Notes: a model not told the origin generated them from the letters alone. A stretch of 64,000 nucleotides of DNA from Pseudomonas taiwanensis (GCF_013393345.1 NZ_QJRF01000049.1:1-64000), one strand, 5' to 3'. Shown: positions 8,698 to 18,621, numbered from the stretch's first letter. Made by a program: numbers and translations.

Positions 8698-10599
8698 ATG
8701 ACTACAAGAACAAGGCACGCAGACTTCAGACCCCACGCGCTGGCAGCCGCCATCGCACTGGGTCTTTCCGCCACAGCCCAGGCGGTGACCTTCAATATCG
8801 GGGAGATCGAAGGGCAGTTCGACTCATCCCTCTCGGTAGGTGCCAGCTGGTCCATGCGCAGCGCCGACCCGGACCTGATCGGTGCCAACAACGGCGGCGA
8901 CGGCCTGGCCCAGACTTCCGACGACGCCCACCTGAACTTCAAGAAGGGCGAGACCTTCTCGAAGATATTCAAGGGCATCCATGATCTGGAGCTGAAGTAC
9001 GGCGACACCGGCGTCTTCGTTCGTGGCAAGTACTGGTACGACTTCGAGCTGAAAGACGAGAGCCGTCTGTTCAAGGACATCGACGACCACAACCGCAAGG
9101 AAGGCGCCAAGTCCGCAGGCGCCCAACTGCTGGACGCCTTCGTCTACCACAACTACGACTTCGCCGAACTGCCGGGCAGCGTGCGCCTGGGCAAGCAGGT
9201 AGTGAGCTGGGGTGAAAGCACCTTCATCCAGAACGGCATCAACGCGGTGAACCCCATCGACGTGTCCGCGTTCCGCCGTCCCGGTGCCGAGATCAAGGAA
9301 GGCCTGATCCCGGTGAACATGTTCTACGTGTCCCAGAGCCTGACCGATAACCTGTCGGCCGAAGCCTTCTACCAGCTGGAATGGGACCAGACGGTGGTCG
9401 ACAACTGCGGCACCTTCTTCTCCCAACCGGACGTGGTGGCCGACGGCTGCGACGGCAACCTGGCCGTGTTGACCCCAGCCCTGGCGCCCTTCGGTCGCGC
9501 CTTCGGCTACCAGACCACCGGCGAAGGGGTGATCGTGCCCCGTGGCGCGGACCGCGATGCCCGCGACGATGGCCAGTTCGGCGTGGCCCTGCGCTACATG
9601 TTCGAGCCGCTGGACACCGAGTTCGGCGCCTACTTCATGAACTACCACTCCCGCGCGCCGATCTTCAGCGTCCAGGCCGCGAACCAGGCCACCTACCGCG
9701 AATCCCTCGGCATCCTTGCCGGCGCCTCGACCCCGGCAGTACCAGCCCAGGCCCGCCAAGGCGTGGCCATCGCCAACGTGGCGGCGGGCAGCAACTACTT
9801 CATCGAATACCCGGAAGACATCCGCCTCTATGGCCTGAGCTTCTCCACCACCCTGCCCACCGGCACGGCCTGGAGCGGCGAGGTCAGCTACCGGCCCAAC
9901 GCTCCGGTGCAACTGAACACCACCGACCTGCTCTACGGCGGCGTGCGCGGCCTGGCGCAGTTCGGCGGTCCGTTCGCGGCGTTCTCCAACTTCTCGATCC
10001 TCGGCGGCGCCCCGGCGTCCATTCCCGGCAGCACGCTCAACGGTTATGACCGCAAGGAAATCACCCAGCTGCAGACCACCTTCGTGCACTTCTTCGACCA
10101 GGTGATGGGCGCCGAGCGCCTGACGGTCGTGGGCGAAGTGGGCGTGACCCATGTCGGCGGCCTGGAAAGCACCAACCAGGCGCGTTACGGCCGCGATCCG
10201 ATCTTTGGCCCGGGCGAACTGCCGAACAACACCTGCCGCACCATCAATGCCGGTGCCGTGGGCGCCAACGGCGAGAACGTCAGCAAGTACTGCACCGACG
10301 ACGGCTTCACCACCAGCACCTCCTGGGGTTACCGCGCCCGCGCCGTGTGGGACTACAACGACGTGTTCGCCGGGGTGAACCTCAAGCCCAGCATCGCCTG
10401 GTCCCATGACGTCGACGGTTACTCCCCCGGCCCCGGCGGCAACTTCGAGGAAGGCCGCAAGGCCGTCAGCCTTGGCCTGGATGCCGACTACCAGAACACC
10501 TACACCGCCAGCCTGTCGTACACCGACTTCTTCGGTGGCGATTTCAACACCTCGATCGACCGCGACTTCCTCGCATTCAGCGTCGGCGTGAACTTCTGA
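8698..10599 (+). CDS. DUF1302 family outer-membrane protein
   Basis: A 633-residue protein with a signal peptide ending around ATAQA (residue 32), then a long stretch rich in aromatic and Gly residues that alternate as in a beta barrel, ending in a C-terminal aromatic residue (VGVNF). This is the DUF1302 family, an outer-membrane barrel that in pseudomonads is nearly always next to DUF1329. The role is thought to be handling of hydrophobic substrates, but the function is not established. ATG 8698 has AAGGG at a proper distance; the longer upstream frame has no signal peptide at its start. It is co-transcribed with the next gene (20-base gap). Confidence 0.9.
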   Translation: MTTRTRHADFRPHALAAAIALGLSATAQAVTFNIGEIEGQFDSSLSVGASWSMRSADPDLIGANNGGDGLAQTSDDAHLNFKKGETFSKIFKGIHDLELKYGDTGVFVRGKYWYDFELKDESRLFKDIDDHNRKEGAKSAGAQLLDAFVYHNYDFAELPGSVRLGKQVVSWGESTFIQNGINAVNPIDVSAFRRPGAEIKEGLIPVNMFYVSQSLTDNLSAEAFYQLEWDQTVVDNCGTFFSQPDVVADGCDGNLAVLTPALAPFGRAFGYQTTGEGVIVPRGADRDARDDGQFGVALRYMFEPLDTEFGAYFMNYHSRAPIFSVQAANQATYRESLGILAGASTPAVPAQARQGVAIANVAAGSNYFIEYPEDIRLYGLSFSTTLPTGTAWSGEVSYRPNAPVQLNTTDLLYGGVRGLAQFGGPFAAFSNFSILGGAPASIPGSTLNGYDRKEITQLQTTFVHFFDQVMGAERLTVVGEVGVTHVGGLESTNQARYGRDPIFGPGELPNNTCRTINAGAVGANGENVSKYCTDDGFTTSTSWGYRARAVWDYNDVFAGVNLKPSIAWSHDVDGYSPGPGGNFEEGRKAVSLGLDADYQNTYTASLSYTDFFGGDFNTSIDRDFLAFSVGVNF

Positions 10600-10619
10600 C
10601 AGCCCCGGAGGCGAACCCC

Positions 10620-11990
10620 ATGAAAAACAACAAGCGCATCCTGCAATCGGGCGTACTGGCATTGTCCCTGCTGGCCGCAAGCGTCATGGCGGCAGTTCCT
10701 GCCGACCAGGTGGCCAGACTCGGCACCAGCCTGACTCCGATGGGCGCCGAGAAGGCCGGCAACGCCGACGGCAGCATCCCCGAATGGACCGGCGGCCTGC
10801 CCACCAGCGCCGGTAATGCCGATGCCAAGGGCTTCCTTGCCGACCCCTTCGCCGGCGAGCAACCGCTGTTCACCATCACCGCGCAGAACGTCGACCAGTA
10901 CAAGGACAAGCTGACTCCCGGCCAGCTGGCGATGTTCAAGCGCTACCCGGACACCTACAAGATCCCGGTATACAAGACCCATCGCACCGCAGCCCTGCCC
11001 GACGATCTCTATGCAGCCATCCGCACCAGCGCGGAAAAGACCGAGACCCTGGGCGGTGGCAATGGCCTGAAGAACTTCGACGGCCGCTACTACGCCTTCC
11101 CCATCCCGCAATCAGGCGTCGAAGTGGTCTGGAACCACACCACCCGCTACCGCGGTGGCAATATCCACCGCTACATGACCCGCGTGCAGCCTCAGGCCAA
11201 CGGCGCGTTCAACATGGTTCACTTCGAAGACGAAGTGTCCTACCCGTCCGACCTGCCGGACCTCGACAAGGCCAAGGCAGAGAACGTGCTGTTTTACTTC
11301 ATCCAGCGCGTAACCGGCCCGGCGCGCCTGGCGGGCAACGTGCTGCTGGTCCACGAGACCATCGACCAGGTAAAAGAGCCGCGCATGGCCTGGCTCTACA
11401 ACGCCGGCCAGCGCCGCGTCCGTCGCGCCCCGCAGGTGGCCTACGATGGCCCCGCCACCGCCGCCGACGGCCTGGCCACCTCCGACAACTACGACATGTT
11501 CAACGGCTCGCCGGACCGCTACGACTGGAAGCTGGTGGGCAAGCAGGAGCTGTACATCCCCTACAACAGCTACAAGCTGGATGATCCGAAGCTCAAGTAC
11601 GACGACATCATCAAGGCCGGCCACATCAACCAGGACCTGACCCGCTACGAGCTCCATCGTGTGTGGCACGTGGTGGCCACGCTGAAGCCGGGCGAACGGC
11701 ACATCTACGCCAAGCGCGACATGTACTTCGACGAAGACACCTGGCAGCTCGCCGAAGTCGACCACTACGACGGCCGTGGCCAGCTGTGGCGCGTCGGTGA
11801 AGGCCACGCCCAGCAGTACTACAACCACAAGGTGCCGGGCTACACCGCCGAATCCCTGTACGACCTGATCTCCGGTCGCTACTCGGTCCTGGGCCTGAAG
11901 AACGAGGAGAAGCAGAGCTTCGTCTTCGGCGCTACGGCCTCGGCCGCCGACTACACCCCGGCAGCCCTGCGCCAGACGGGTGTGCGCTGA
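10620..11990 (+). CDS. DUF1329 family periplasmic/envelope protein
   Basis: A 456-residue protein with signal peptide MKNNKRILQS...SVMA (cleavage about residue 24) and the DUF1329 hallmark near the mature N terminus: a LG-SLTPMGAEKAGN stretch followed by IPEWTGG. Later segments such as DNYDMFNGSPDRYDWKLVGK and the ELHRVWHV region are also characteristic. The family has a LolB-like fold and partners DUF1302 barrels. GGAGG lies about nine bases upstream of the ATG. It is the last gene of the pair; a strong intrinsic terminator follows. The two proteins probably form an envelope pathway for lipid or hydrophobic compounds (inference). Confidence 0.9.
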   Translation: MKNNKRILQSGVLALSLLAASVMAAVPADQVARLGTSLTPMGAEKAGNADGSIPEWTGGLPTSAGNADAKGFLADPFAGEQPLFTITAQNVDQYKDKLTPGQLAMFKRYPDTYKIPVYKTHRTAALPDDLYAAIRTSAEKTETLGGGNGLKNFDGRYYAFPIPQSGVEVVWNHTTRYRGGNIHRYMTRVQPQANGAFNMVHFEDEVSYPSDLPDLDKAKAENVLFYFIQRVTGPARLAGNVLLVHETIDQVKEPRMAWLYNAGQRRVRRAPQVAYDGPATAADGLATSDNYDMFNGSPDRYDWKLVGKQELYIPYNSYKLDDPKLKYDDIIKAGHINQDLTRYELHRVWHVVATLKPGERHIYAKRDMYFDEDTWQLAEVDHYDGRGQLWRVGEGHAQQYYNHKVPGYTAESLYDLISGRYSVLGLKNEEKQSFVFGATASAADYTPAALRQTGVR

Positions 11991-12036
11991 GCAATCAGCG
12001 AACGCACCGTTGTGTCATCGATGTACTCCTGAACTC

Positions 12037-12062
12037 GGCGGCCCCCAGGGCCGCCTTTTTTT
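12037..12062 (+). terminator. Intrinsic terminator after DUF1329 gene
   Basis: Perfect eight-base stem GGCGGCCC/GGGCCGCC with a CCA loop, followed by seven T. It separates the DUF1302/1329 operon from the downstream regulator and argues against any regulator start before 12063. Confidence 0.93.
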
Positions 12063-12123
12063 GCGTACTGCGTTTTCCTCTGCAAGGATGAGTTCACCCT
12101 GCGTGACGTCTTCGAGCGCCTTC

Positions 12124-14634
12124 ATGCCGTCCAGACACCCCCTGCGATTGCCTCCCGGCCACCTGCCCCGCCCGCGCCTGCATGAAGCGCTGCTTCAGGG
12201 CGACTGCCGCCTGCGCCTGCTCTGCTCCCCCGCCGGTTACGGCAAGAGCGTGCTGCTGGCCGAATGTCTCCAGCACCTCCCGGAAGGCACGCGCCTGGCC
12301 TACCTCGACCTGCGCGGCGAAACACTCTCGCCCAGCGACTTCACCCGACGCCTGGCCGCTGCCCTGGGCAGCGACACGTCCGAACTCGCCCCCCTGCGCC
12401 AATTGCTGGCCCAGGAGCGCCAGCCCTTGTGGCTGGTGCTGGATGACTATTCGCGCTTCCCCGCGGTGGAACTGGACCGCCTGCTCAACGAATTGGTCCA
12501 GGCCGGCTCGCGCCAAGTTCAGTGGTGGATCGCCAGCCGCCGCAGGCCGCAACTCCAGCTGGCGCGCATGCTGCTCGATGGCGACCTGTTCGAACTGGGC
12601 AACAGCGAACTGGCATTCAGCACCACAGAAACCGCTGAACTGCTCCAGCGCGCCGGCCAGGGCGCCTCCTGGTCGGCCGCCCAGGCGCTGCACCAGGAAA
12701 TGCGCGGCTGGTGTGCCGGCACCCTGCTGCGGATGCTGGGCCTCAAGGCTGGCCCTCAGCAGGCGGCGGAGCTGTACCGCTCGCTGCTGCAGGACTACCT
12801 GCGCCACGAGCTGCTCGACGCGCTGCCGAGCGACTGGCAGCAGGCGCTGTTCACCCTGGCGCACTTCCCACACTTCGACCTGCCGCTCTGCGAGCAGCTC
12901 TTCGGCACCGGCGAAGGCGGTCGTTTGCTGGCCCAATTGCGCGAGTGCGGACTGTTCATCGAGGCGCCCGGCAACGACGAACGCACCCTGTGCATCCTGC
13001 CCGCCGTCGCTCCCGGCCTCGCCGCTCAGCTGCCCACGAACATGACGCGAACCCTCTATCGCCGTGCCTGCCAGTGGTACATGAGCCAGGACCAGATTCG
13101 GCCGGCGCTGGAGTACGCCCTCAAGGCGGACCAACCGGAAGTGGCGGCGAGCCTGATGCAGCACTACACCCGCGACCGCCTGCTGCAGGGTCGCAGCCTC
13201 GCCCTGCTCATGCAGTGGCGCGCCGAACTTCCCGACAGCCTGCTGGAGAGCACGCCACGCCTGGTGCTGCTCAACGCCTGGGCACTCCTGCTCTGCGGCC
13301 GCCTGGAAGAGTCGCAGCAACTGACCGACAACCTCGCACGCTTCCTGCCCCAGCCCGACCGACGCCGCCAGCAGGGTCTGCTGGCCCAATGGAAAGCCCT
13401 GGCCGGCAACCTGGCCTTCCATCGCGGCCAACTCACAGCCGCTGCCGTGCTGCTGCAGGAAGCGATCGCTGAACTACCGAAAGGCGCCTGGGCCCAACGC
13501 CTGTTCTGCAGCACCCTGCAGATCGAGCTGGCGCTGATCGATGGTCGGCTGGACGAGGCACAGGACCTCAACCGCGATGCCATCAGGGAGGCCCGTGAAC
13601 ACGCCAGCCTGGCCATGGAAAGCGTCTTCGCCCTGGGCCACGTGAAACTGCTGGAGCTGCGCGGCGAGCTGTTGCGCGCGGAAACCCTGCTCAAGCGCCT
13701 GTTCAGCGAACTGACCGCCGCCTGGGGCGAAGAGGCCAGCCCAATGCGTGGCCGCGTCCAGCTGCGCTGGGCCGCCATCCTGATGCAGCAGGGGCGCTTC
13801 GATGAATCGGAAGCGTCCTATCGCGCCGGCTTGCAGGAGTGCCAGAACTGCGCGGACCCAGCGGCCTTCTGGGGCTTCCTCGGCCTGGCCGAGCTGGATG
13901 CCCTGCAGGACGACCTGGCCAGTGCCTTCGCCCGTGTGGCAGACGCCGAGCGGGTGATGCAGTACGGACGCATCAGCCCGACGCTCTACCAGCCCCTGCT
14001 GGCACGCGCCAAGGCGCGGCTCTGGTTGCGCCAGGGACGTTCCAGCCATGCCGAAAAAGCGCTGCTGGCCCTGCCTGCCGAGGCCTTCGAGATAGCGCCT
14101 TATGGTGCACCAGACCTGCATCTTCGCCTGCGCCTGCTGCTGGTGCAGGCGCGCCTGGCCAATGGCGCGGTGGGCGAGTCGTTGGTCGAACTGGAGGCCA
14201 TGCTCGAACAGGCTACGGCACAAGGACGCCGCCCGCTGGCCTGCGAAATCGGTTTCAGCCTGGCCGAAGGGCTATACGCAGACAACCGCCAGGCGCGGGC
14301 CCGCCAGGCCCTGCTCGACGCCCTGGCGCTCGCACGGCAAATGGGGCTGGCCAGCGTCGAACGGGCCTTCGCCTTGCGCAACCCGGCGATGATGCGCTGG
14401 GCTGGCGAAAGCGCCGGAGGCGACAACAGCGCACCCGCGTCCCTGCTAAGCCGGCGCGAGTTGGAAGTGCTGCGGCTGATCGTGCGCGGCCACTCCAATC
14501 AGCAGATCGCCGAAAGCCTGTTCATCTCCCTGCACACGGTGAAAACCCACGCCCAGCGGATCAACTTCAAGCTGGGCGTGGAACGCCGCACCCAGGCCAT
14601 CGCCCGGGCTAAGGAGCTGGGCCTGGCCAACTGA
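12124..14634 (+). CDS. LuxR/MalT-type large ATP-binding transcriptional activator
   Basis: An 836-residue regulator of the LAL (MalT) class. The N-terminal STAND-type NTPase has a Walker A (SPAGYGKS, about residues 35-42) and a hydrophobic Walker B-like WLVLDDY. A long helical TPR-like region fills the middle. The last 60 residues are a LuxR helix-turn-helix (SRRELEVLRLIVRG...LFISLHTVKTH). Such proteins bind an inducer and ATP, oligomerise, and activate neighbouring operons; the DUF1302/1329 pair directly upstream is the obvious target. The start is uncertain: ATG 12088 (AAGG touching it) or ATG 12124; I prefer the second because it fits the usual N-terminal length. Confidence 0.88.
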   Translation: MPSRHPLRLPPGHLPRPRLHEALLQGDCRLRLLCSPAGYGKSVLLAECLQHLPEGTRLAYLDLRGETLSPSDFTRRLAAALGSDTSELAPLRQLLAQERQPLWLVLDDYSRFPAVELDRLLNELVQAGSRQVQWWIASRRRPQLQLARMLLDGDLFELGNSELAFSTTETAELLQRAGQGASWSAAQALHQEMRGWCAGTLLRMLGLKAGPQQAAELYRSLLQDYLRHELLDALPSDWQQALFTLAHFPHFDLPLCEQLFGTGEGGRLLAQLRECGLFIEAPGNDERTLCILPAVAPGLAAQLPTNMTRTLYRRACQWYMSQDQIRPALEYALKADQPEVAASLMQHYTRDRLLQGRSLALLMQWRAELPDSLLESTPRLVLLNAWALLLCGRLEESQQLTDNLARFLPQPDRRRQQGLLAQWKALAGNLAFHRGQLTAAAVLLQEAIAELPKGAWAQRLFCSTLQIELALIDGRLDEAQDLNRDAIREAREHASLAMESVFALGHVKLLELRGELLRAETLLKRLFSELTAAWGEEASPMRGRVQLRWAAILMQQGRFDESEASYRAGLQECQNCADPAAFWGFLGLAELDALQDDLASAFARVADAERVMQYGRISPTLYQPLLARAKARLWLRQGRSSHAEKALLALPAEAFEIAPYGAPDLHLRLRLLLVQARLANGAVGESLVELEAMLEQATAQGRRPLACEIGFSLAEGLYADNRQARARQALLDALALARQMGLASVERAFALRNPAMMRWAGESAGGDNSAPASLLSRRELEVLRLIVRGHSNQQIAESLFISLHTVKTHAQRINFKLGVERRTQAIARAKELGLAN

Positions 14635-14668
14635 GGCACCCTGCCCCGCTAGCTTCACCGATTGGTTC

Positions 14669-15532
14669 TCAGAGCACGTCCAGCGGGATTTTCAGGTAGC
14701 GGATGCCATTGCCTTCGGCAGGCGGCAATTGCCCGGCGCGCATGTTCACCTGCACCGCCGGCAGGATCAGCGCCGGCATCGAAAGGGTGGCGTCCCGCGC
14801 GATGCGCATCGCGACGAAGGCGTCTTCGTCGATGCCTACGTGGACATGCACGTTCTGCACGCGTTGTTCCGCCACCGTGGTTTCGTAGCGGTACTCGTCC
14901 CGCCCCGGCGCCTTGTAGTCATGGCAGAGGAACAGCCGCGTCGCTTCCGGCAGCTCGAACAGTCGGCGGATGGAGCGATACAGGGCGCGGGCATCCCCAC
15001 CGGGGAAATCACAGCGGGCGGTGCCGTAGTCGGGCATGAACAGCGTGTCACCGATGAACGCAGCATCGCCGATCAGGTAGGTCATGCAGGCCGGGGTATG
15101 ACCCGGCGTATGGATGGCCAGGAGCTCCAGATTACCGATGGCCAGACGGTCGCCGTCCTGCAGCAGGCGGTCGAACTGGCGGCCGTCGGTGGCGAAGTCC
15201 GGCCCGACATTGAACAACGCGCCAAAGCGCTGCTGCACCTGGGTGATCAGCCCGCCAATAGCCAGTTGACCTCCCAGTTCGTGCTTCAACCAGGGGGCGG
15301 CGGACAGATGATCGGCGTGGACATGGGTTTCCAGCAGCCAATCGATCGTCAGCCCCTGCGCCCGCACATGCTCGGCAATGCGCTCGGCGCCGGCGTGGGA
15401 GGTCCGTCCGCTGGCGGCGCAATAATCCAGCACCGGGTCGATGACGGCGCCATGGCGGCTGGCCGGATCACTGACGACGTAACTGTAGGAACAGGTGGCC
15501 TCGTCGAAGAAGGCCTGTACCTGGGGACTCAT
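14669..15532 (-). CDS. MBL-fold persulfide dioxygenase-like hydrolase (ETHE1/Blh type)
   Basis: A 287-residue metallo-beta-lactamase-fold protein. Metal motif THVHADHL (His70, His72, Asp74, His75), then HTPGHTP, GDTLF and LCHDY supply the remaining ligands. The opening FFDEATCSYSYVV and the 1-Fe ligand set fit the ETHE1-like glutathione persulfide dioxygenase group used in sulfide or thiol detoxification. A true glyoxalase II is less likely because that enzyme needs HxHxDH with a second-metal set arranged differently. It is convergent with the LuxR-type gene and has REPs behind its start. GGAG lies about ten bases before the ATG. Confidence 0.82.
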   Translation of the reverse strand: MSPQVQAFFDEATCSYSYVVSDPASRHGAVIDPVLDYCAASGRTSHAGAERIAEHVRAQGLTIDWLLETHVHADHLSAAPWLKHELGGQLAIGGLITQVQQRFGALFNVGPDFATDGRQFDRLLQDGDRLAIGNLELLAIHTPGHTPACMTYLIGDAAFIGDTLFMPDYGTARCDFPGGDARALYRSIRRLFELPEATRLFLCHDYKAPGRDEYRYETTVAEQRVQNVHVHVGIDEDAFVAMRIARDATLSMPALILPAVQVNMRAGQLPPAEGNGIRYLKIPLDVL

Positions 15533-15587
15533 GGAGGTCGCTCTCCTGCGACTGGGTTCGCCCTGAAGTATGGACCCTCACCCTGAG

Positions 15588-15800
15588 GGCAGCTGCGCGG
15601 CCCATAGCGATTGAAGCCACCGCTTTTCTGTAGGGGCGAATTCATTCGCCAACCGGGCCGTGGGTCCTGCGTTGAACCCTATGGGGGCAGCTGCGCTGCC
15701 CTTGGCGATTGAAATCGCCCCTACAACGGAGTGTTTCCTGAAGGCCGCTTCTTTTGTGGGGGCGAATTCATTCGCTAAGTAGGCCGAAGGCCTGCCATTG
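15588..15800. repeat. Cluster of REP elements
   Basis: Four REP arms: GCGATTGAAGCC-type, GGGGCGAATTCATTCGCC, GGCGATTGAAATCGCCCC and GTGGGGGCGAATTCATTCGC, with cores containing GGGCAGCTGCGC. This fills the gap between the two minus-strand genes; no coding frame is supported. Confidence 0.85.
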
Positions 15801-15814
15801 GAGATCGCACCCCG

Positions 15815-17884
15815 TCAGGCCATCGCCTCCACGCCGTGCATGAACTGCTCCGCCGGCACTGGTTTGCCGAACAGGAAGCCCTGCAGGGAATCGCAACCGA
15901 GCCCGGTCAGGAAGGCCTGCTGGGATTCGGTCTCCACCCCTTCGGCGACGATGCGCAGGTCCAGTGCCTGGCCCAGGGCGACAATGGCGGAGATGATCGC
16001 CGCGTCGTCGCTGTCGCGTTCCAGGTCGCGGACGAAACCGCGGTCGATCTTCAGCTCGTTGGCCGGCAGGCGCTTGAGGTACAGCAGGCTGGAGTAACCG
16101 GTGCCGAAGTCGTCGATGGACAGGTCCACGCCCATGTCAGCCAGTTGGCGAAGGATACCCAGGCTGGTGTCGGCGTCCTGCATGGCGGTGGTTTCGGTGA
16201 TTTCCAGGGTCAGGCAATTCGCCGGCAATGCATAGCGTTGCAGGGCCGACTGCACACTGCCGATCAACCCGGCGTGGCAGAACTGCAGGGCCGACAGGTT
16301 CACCGCCACCCGCCAGTCACGCCGGCCCTCGGCAAGCCACCGGCTCATCTGCCGGCAGGCCTCGTTCAGCACCCAGTTGCCGATGGGAATGATCAAGCCG
16401 GTCTTTTCCGCCAGGCTGATGAACTGGTCCGGCATCAGCAAGCCGCGGCGCGGGTGCTGCCAGCGCAGCAGCGCCTCGGCGCCGATCACCCGTTGCGTGC
16501 CGCCAGCGGCGAACTTGGGCTGGTAATGCAGCAACAACTCCCCGGCATCCAGCGCCTGGCGCAGGTCATGGAGCAGCTGCAGATGGTCGCGGGCATCAGT
16601 GTTCATCGACTGCTCGAAGAAGCTGTAGCCGTTCTTGCCCGCGCCCTTGGCGTGGTACATCGCGGCGTCGGCATTCATCAGCAGCTCTTCGCGGGTCACG
16701 CCATCGCCGGGATAAAGGGCGATGCCGACGCTGGTCGACACCCGCAGCTCCTGGCCGGCCACGTTGAAGGCATTGCCCACGAGCGCGACGAGCTGGCTGG
16801 CGAGGGTCACCGCATCGTTCGGCTCGCCCAGGCTGCCCAGCAGCACGAACTCATCGCCACCAATACGCGCCAGCGTGTCTTCGGCGCGCAAGTGCTCGCG
16901 CAGGCGCTGCGCCACCTCACGTAGCAGCAGATCGCCGACGTGGTGGCCGAAGGCGTCATTGACCGGCTTGAAGCCGTCCAGGTCCATGAACAGCACAGCA
17001 AAATAGCCGCCGTTGCGATTGACCTTGTGAATCGCCTGGTCGATGCGGTCTTCGAGCAGGGTGCGGTTGGGTAGCTTGGTGAGGTTGTCGTGCAGGGCCA
17101 GGTGAGTCAGTTCTTGATTGGCCTGCTCCAGCGAATCGGTGAGCTGTGCGGTACGTGCCGCCAGACGGGCGTCCAGCACCGACGTCAGCAGGGCGATGGC
17201 GAGGATCGCCAGTGTCACCACGATCACCAGACTGGCCAGCCAGCGGCTGTCGAGGCCGGTGATTGCAGCACCACAGATGCTGCCCAGGGGGAAGTTGGCC
17301 GCCGCCATGCCGGTGTAGTGCATGCCGACGATGGCCACCCCCATCACCAGCGACGCCCCGCCCCGCGCGAGGCGCACGTAGGGCGTGTCGTGGCGCAGGC
17401 GGAAGGCGATCCACAGCGCCGCACCCGACGCGGCCACCGCTATGGCCAGGGAGAGATAAAACAGGCCGGGGTCGTAATCGATGCCCGGCAGCATGCGCAT
17501 GGCGTGCATGCCCAGGTAATGCATGCAGCTGATACCGGCGCCCATGGTCACTGCGCCGCAGATCAGCTGCCAGAGTGGCTGCTCGGGCTGGCTCACCAGC
17601 CAAAGGGCGAAGCCGGATACAAGCACCGCTATCAGCAGCGAAAGCAAGGTGAGCGGCAAGTCGTAGCCCAGCGCAATCGGAAGGCTGAACGCGAGCATGC
17701 CAATGAAATGCATGGACCAGATACCGATGCCCATGGCGATGGAACCGCCGCCAATCCAAAGCATCGCGCCACGTCCCTGGCTACTGGATACCCGTCCGGC
17801 CAGGTCCAGCGCCGTGTAGGACGCGAGGATGGCCACCAGGAGGGAAATGAGAACGAGGGAGTAGTCGTAGCTGCCCGTGAGCAT
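15815..17884 (-). CDS. mucR: MHYT-GGDEF-EAL cyclic-di-GMP enzyme, MucR-like
   Basis: A 689-residue inner-membrane protein starting MLTGSYDYSLVL. The N-terminal MHYT sensor carries the expected repeats WSMHFIGM, SCMHYLGM and VGMHYTGM within seven membrane spans. A GGDEF domain follows with an intact IGGDEFVLL, then an EAL domain with GAEALLRW and DDFGTGYS. Both catalytic sites look intact, so it may make and break c-di-GMP. The layout matches P. aeruginosa MucR, which affects alginate and biofilm or motility switching. AGG six bases upstream supports the ATG at 17884; the longer frame adds 21 residues without a plausible start. Confidence 0.9.
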   Translation of the reverse strand: MLTGSYDYSLVLISLLVAILASYTALDLAGRVSSSQGRGAMLWIGGGSIAMGIGIWSMHFIGMLAFSLPIALGYDLPLTLLSLLIAVLVSGFALWLVSQPEQPLWQLICGAVTMGAGISCMHYLGMHAMRMLPGIDYDPGLFYLSLAIAVAASGAALWIAFRLRHDTPYVRLARGGASLVMGVAIVGMHYTGMAAANFPLGSICGAAITGLDSRWLASLVIVVTLAILAIALLTSVLDARLAARTAQLTDSLEQANQELTHLALHDNLTKLPNRTLLEDRIDQAIHKVNRNGGYFAVLFMDLDGFKPVNDAFGHHVGDLLLREVAQRLREHLRAEDTLARIGGDEFVLLGSLGEPNDAVTLASQLVALVGNAFNVAGQELRVSTSVGIALYPGDGVTREELLMNADAAMYHAKGAGKNGYSFFEQSMNTDARDHLQLLHDLRQALDAGELLLHYQPKFAAGGTQRVIGAEALLRWQHPRRGLLMPDQFISLAEKTGLIIPIGNWVLNEACRQMSRWLAEGRRDWRVAVNLSALQFCHAGLIGSVQSALQRYALPANCLTLEITETTAMQDADTSLGILRQLADMGVDLSIDDFGTGYSSLLYLKRLPANELKIDRGFVRDLERDSDDAAIISAIVALGQALDLRIVAEGVETESQQAFLTGLGCDSLQGFLFGKPVPAEQFMHGVEAMA

Positions 17885-18023
17885 GGAAAACCTATCAAGC
17901 GGAAAGCCGCCCCAGACGGGCGGCAAAACGGGACGCATTCTAAACAAACTCAGCGAAGGGCGGCGGCACCGTATGGCAGATTGCCGGTATATGACAGGAC
18001 AAGCACCGCTGTGCCCCCTTTAC

Positions 18024-18170
18024 CTGTAGGGGCGATTTCAATGCAGATCCGAAGGCCGAACCTGCGGTCCGGTCAGCGAATGAATTCGCCCCCACAAGTA
18101 TCCACCGGCAATACCGTGACCTGTGGGGGCGATTTCAATCGCCAAGGGCAGCGCAGCTGCCCCACATCGA
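18024..18170. repeat. REP cluster
   Basis: Three REP arms (a partly deleted GGGGCGATTTCAAT, then GCGAATGAATTCGCCCCCAC, then GTGGGGGCGATTTCAATCGC) between the MucR-like gene and the Lrp gene. Confidence 0.82.
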
Positions 18171-18174
18171 GCGG

Positions 18175-18621
18175 TCAGTCACGCGGCGGCTCCACGCCAC
18201 GCAAGGGGATGGGTGCCGACATGACGATGGACGTCCGCGTCTCGCCAAAGTGGTTGATGCTGCCGACAAAGCGTTCCAGGTGGCGGATATCGCGGGTCAC
18301 CACGCGCAGGATGAAGGAGTCCTGCCCGGTGACATGCAGGCACTCCAGCACCTCCGGCATCTGTTGCAACTGGGCGATCAGTCGCGCCTTGTCCGGCTGC
18401 GGGGTGGTCATGCCGATCAGCGCCATCACCCCGTAACCGGCCTTCTCCGGCGAGACCGTGGCGCAATAGGCCTCGATCACCCCGGCCTCCTCCAGGCGCT
18501 TGAGCCGCTCGGAGGTGGCCGGCAAGGACAGCGCCACTCGCGAGGCGAGGTCCGTCAGGGAAATGCGCCCTTCCCGCTGCACCACTTGCAGGATTTTCCA
18601 GGACTTGGCATCGAGCTCCAT
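18175..18621 (-). CDS. Lrp/AsnC family transcriptional regulator
   Basis: A 148-residue protein with an N-terminal winged helix (LDAKSWKILQVVQREGRISLTDLASRV...ATSERLKRLEEAGVI) and a C-terminal RAM/ligand domain (VLECLHVTGQDSFILRVV). Members sense amino acids. It is divergent from a LysE-type exporter with a 133-base shared promoter region, the classic layout for an exporter controlled by its own Lrp-type sensor. GGAGG is ten bases upstream of the ATG. Confidence 0.92.
   Translation of the reverse strand: MELDAKSWKILQVVQREGRISLTDLASRVALSLPATSERLKRLEEAGVIEAYCATVSPEKAGYGVMALIGMTTPQPDKARLIAQLQQMPEVLECLHVTGQDSFILRVVTRDIRHLERFVGSINHFGETRTSIVMSAPIPLRGVEPPRD

Noticed and set aside
8824-10680. 618-residue minus-strand open frame
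   Set aside because: It is opposite the well-supported DUF1302 gene and reads as the antisense of it, with Val/Gly/His-rich low-quality sequence and no family match.
12094-13431. 445-residue minus-strand open frame
   Set aside because: Antisense of the LuxR/MalT-type gene with Gln/Ala-rich composition, no start site and no motif.
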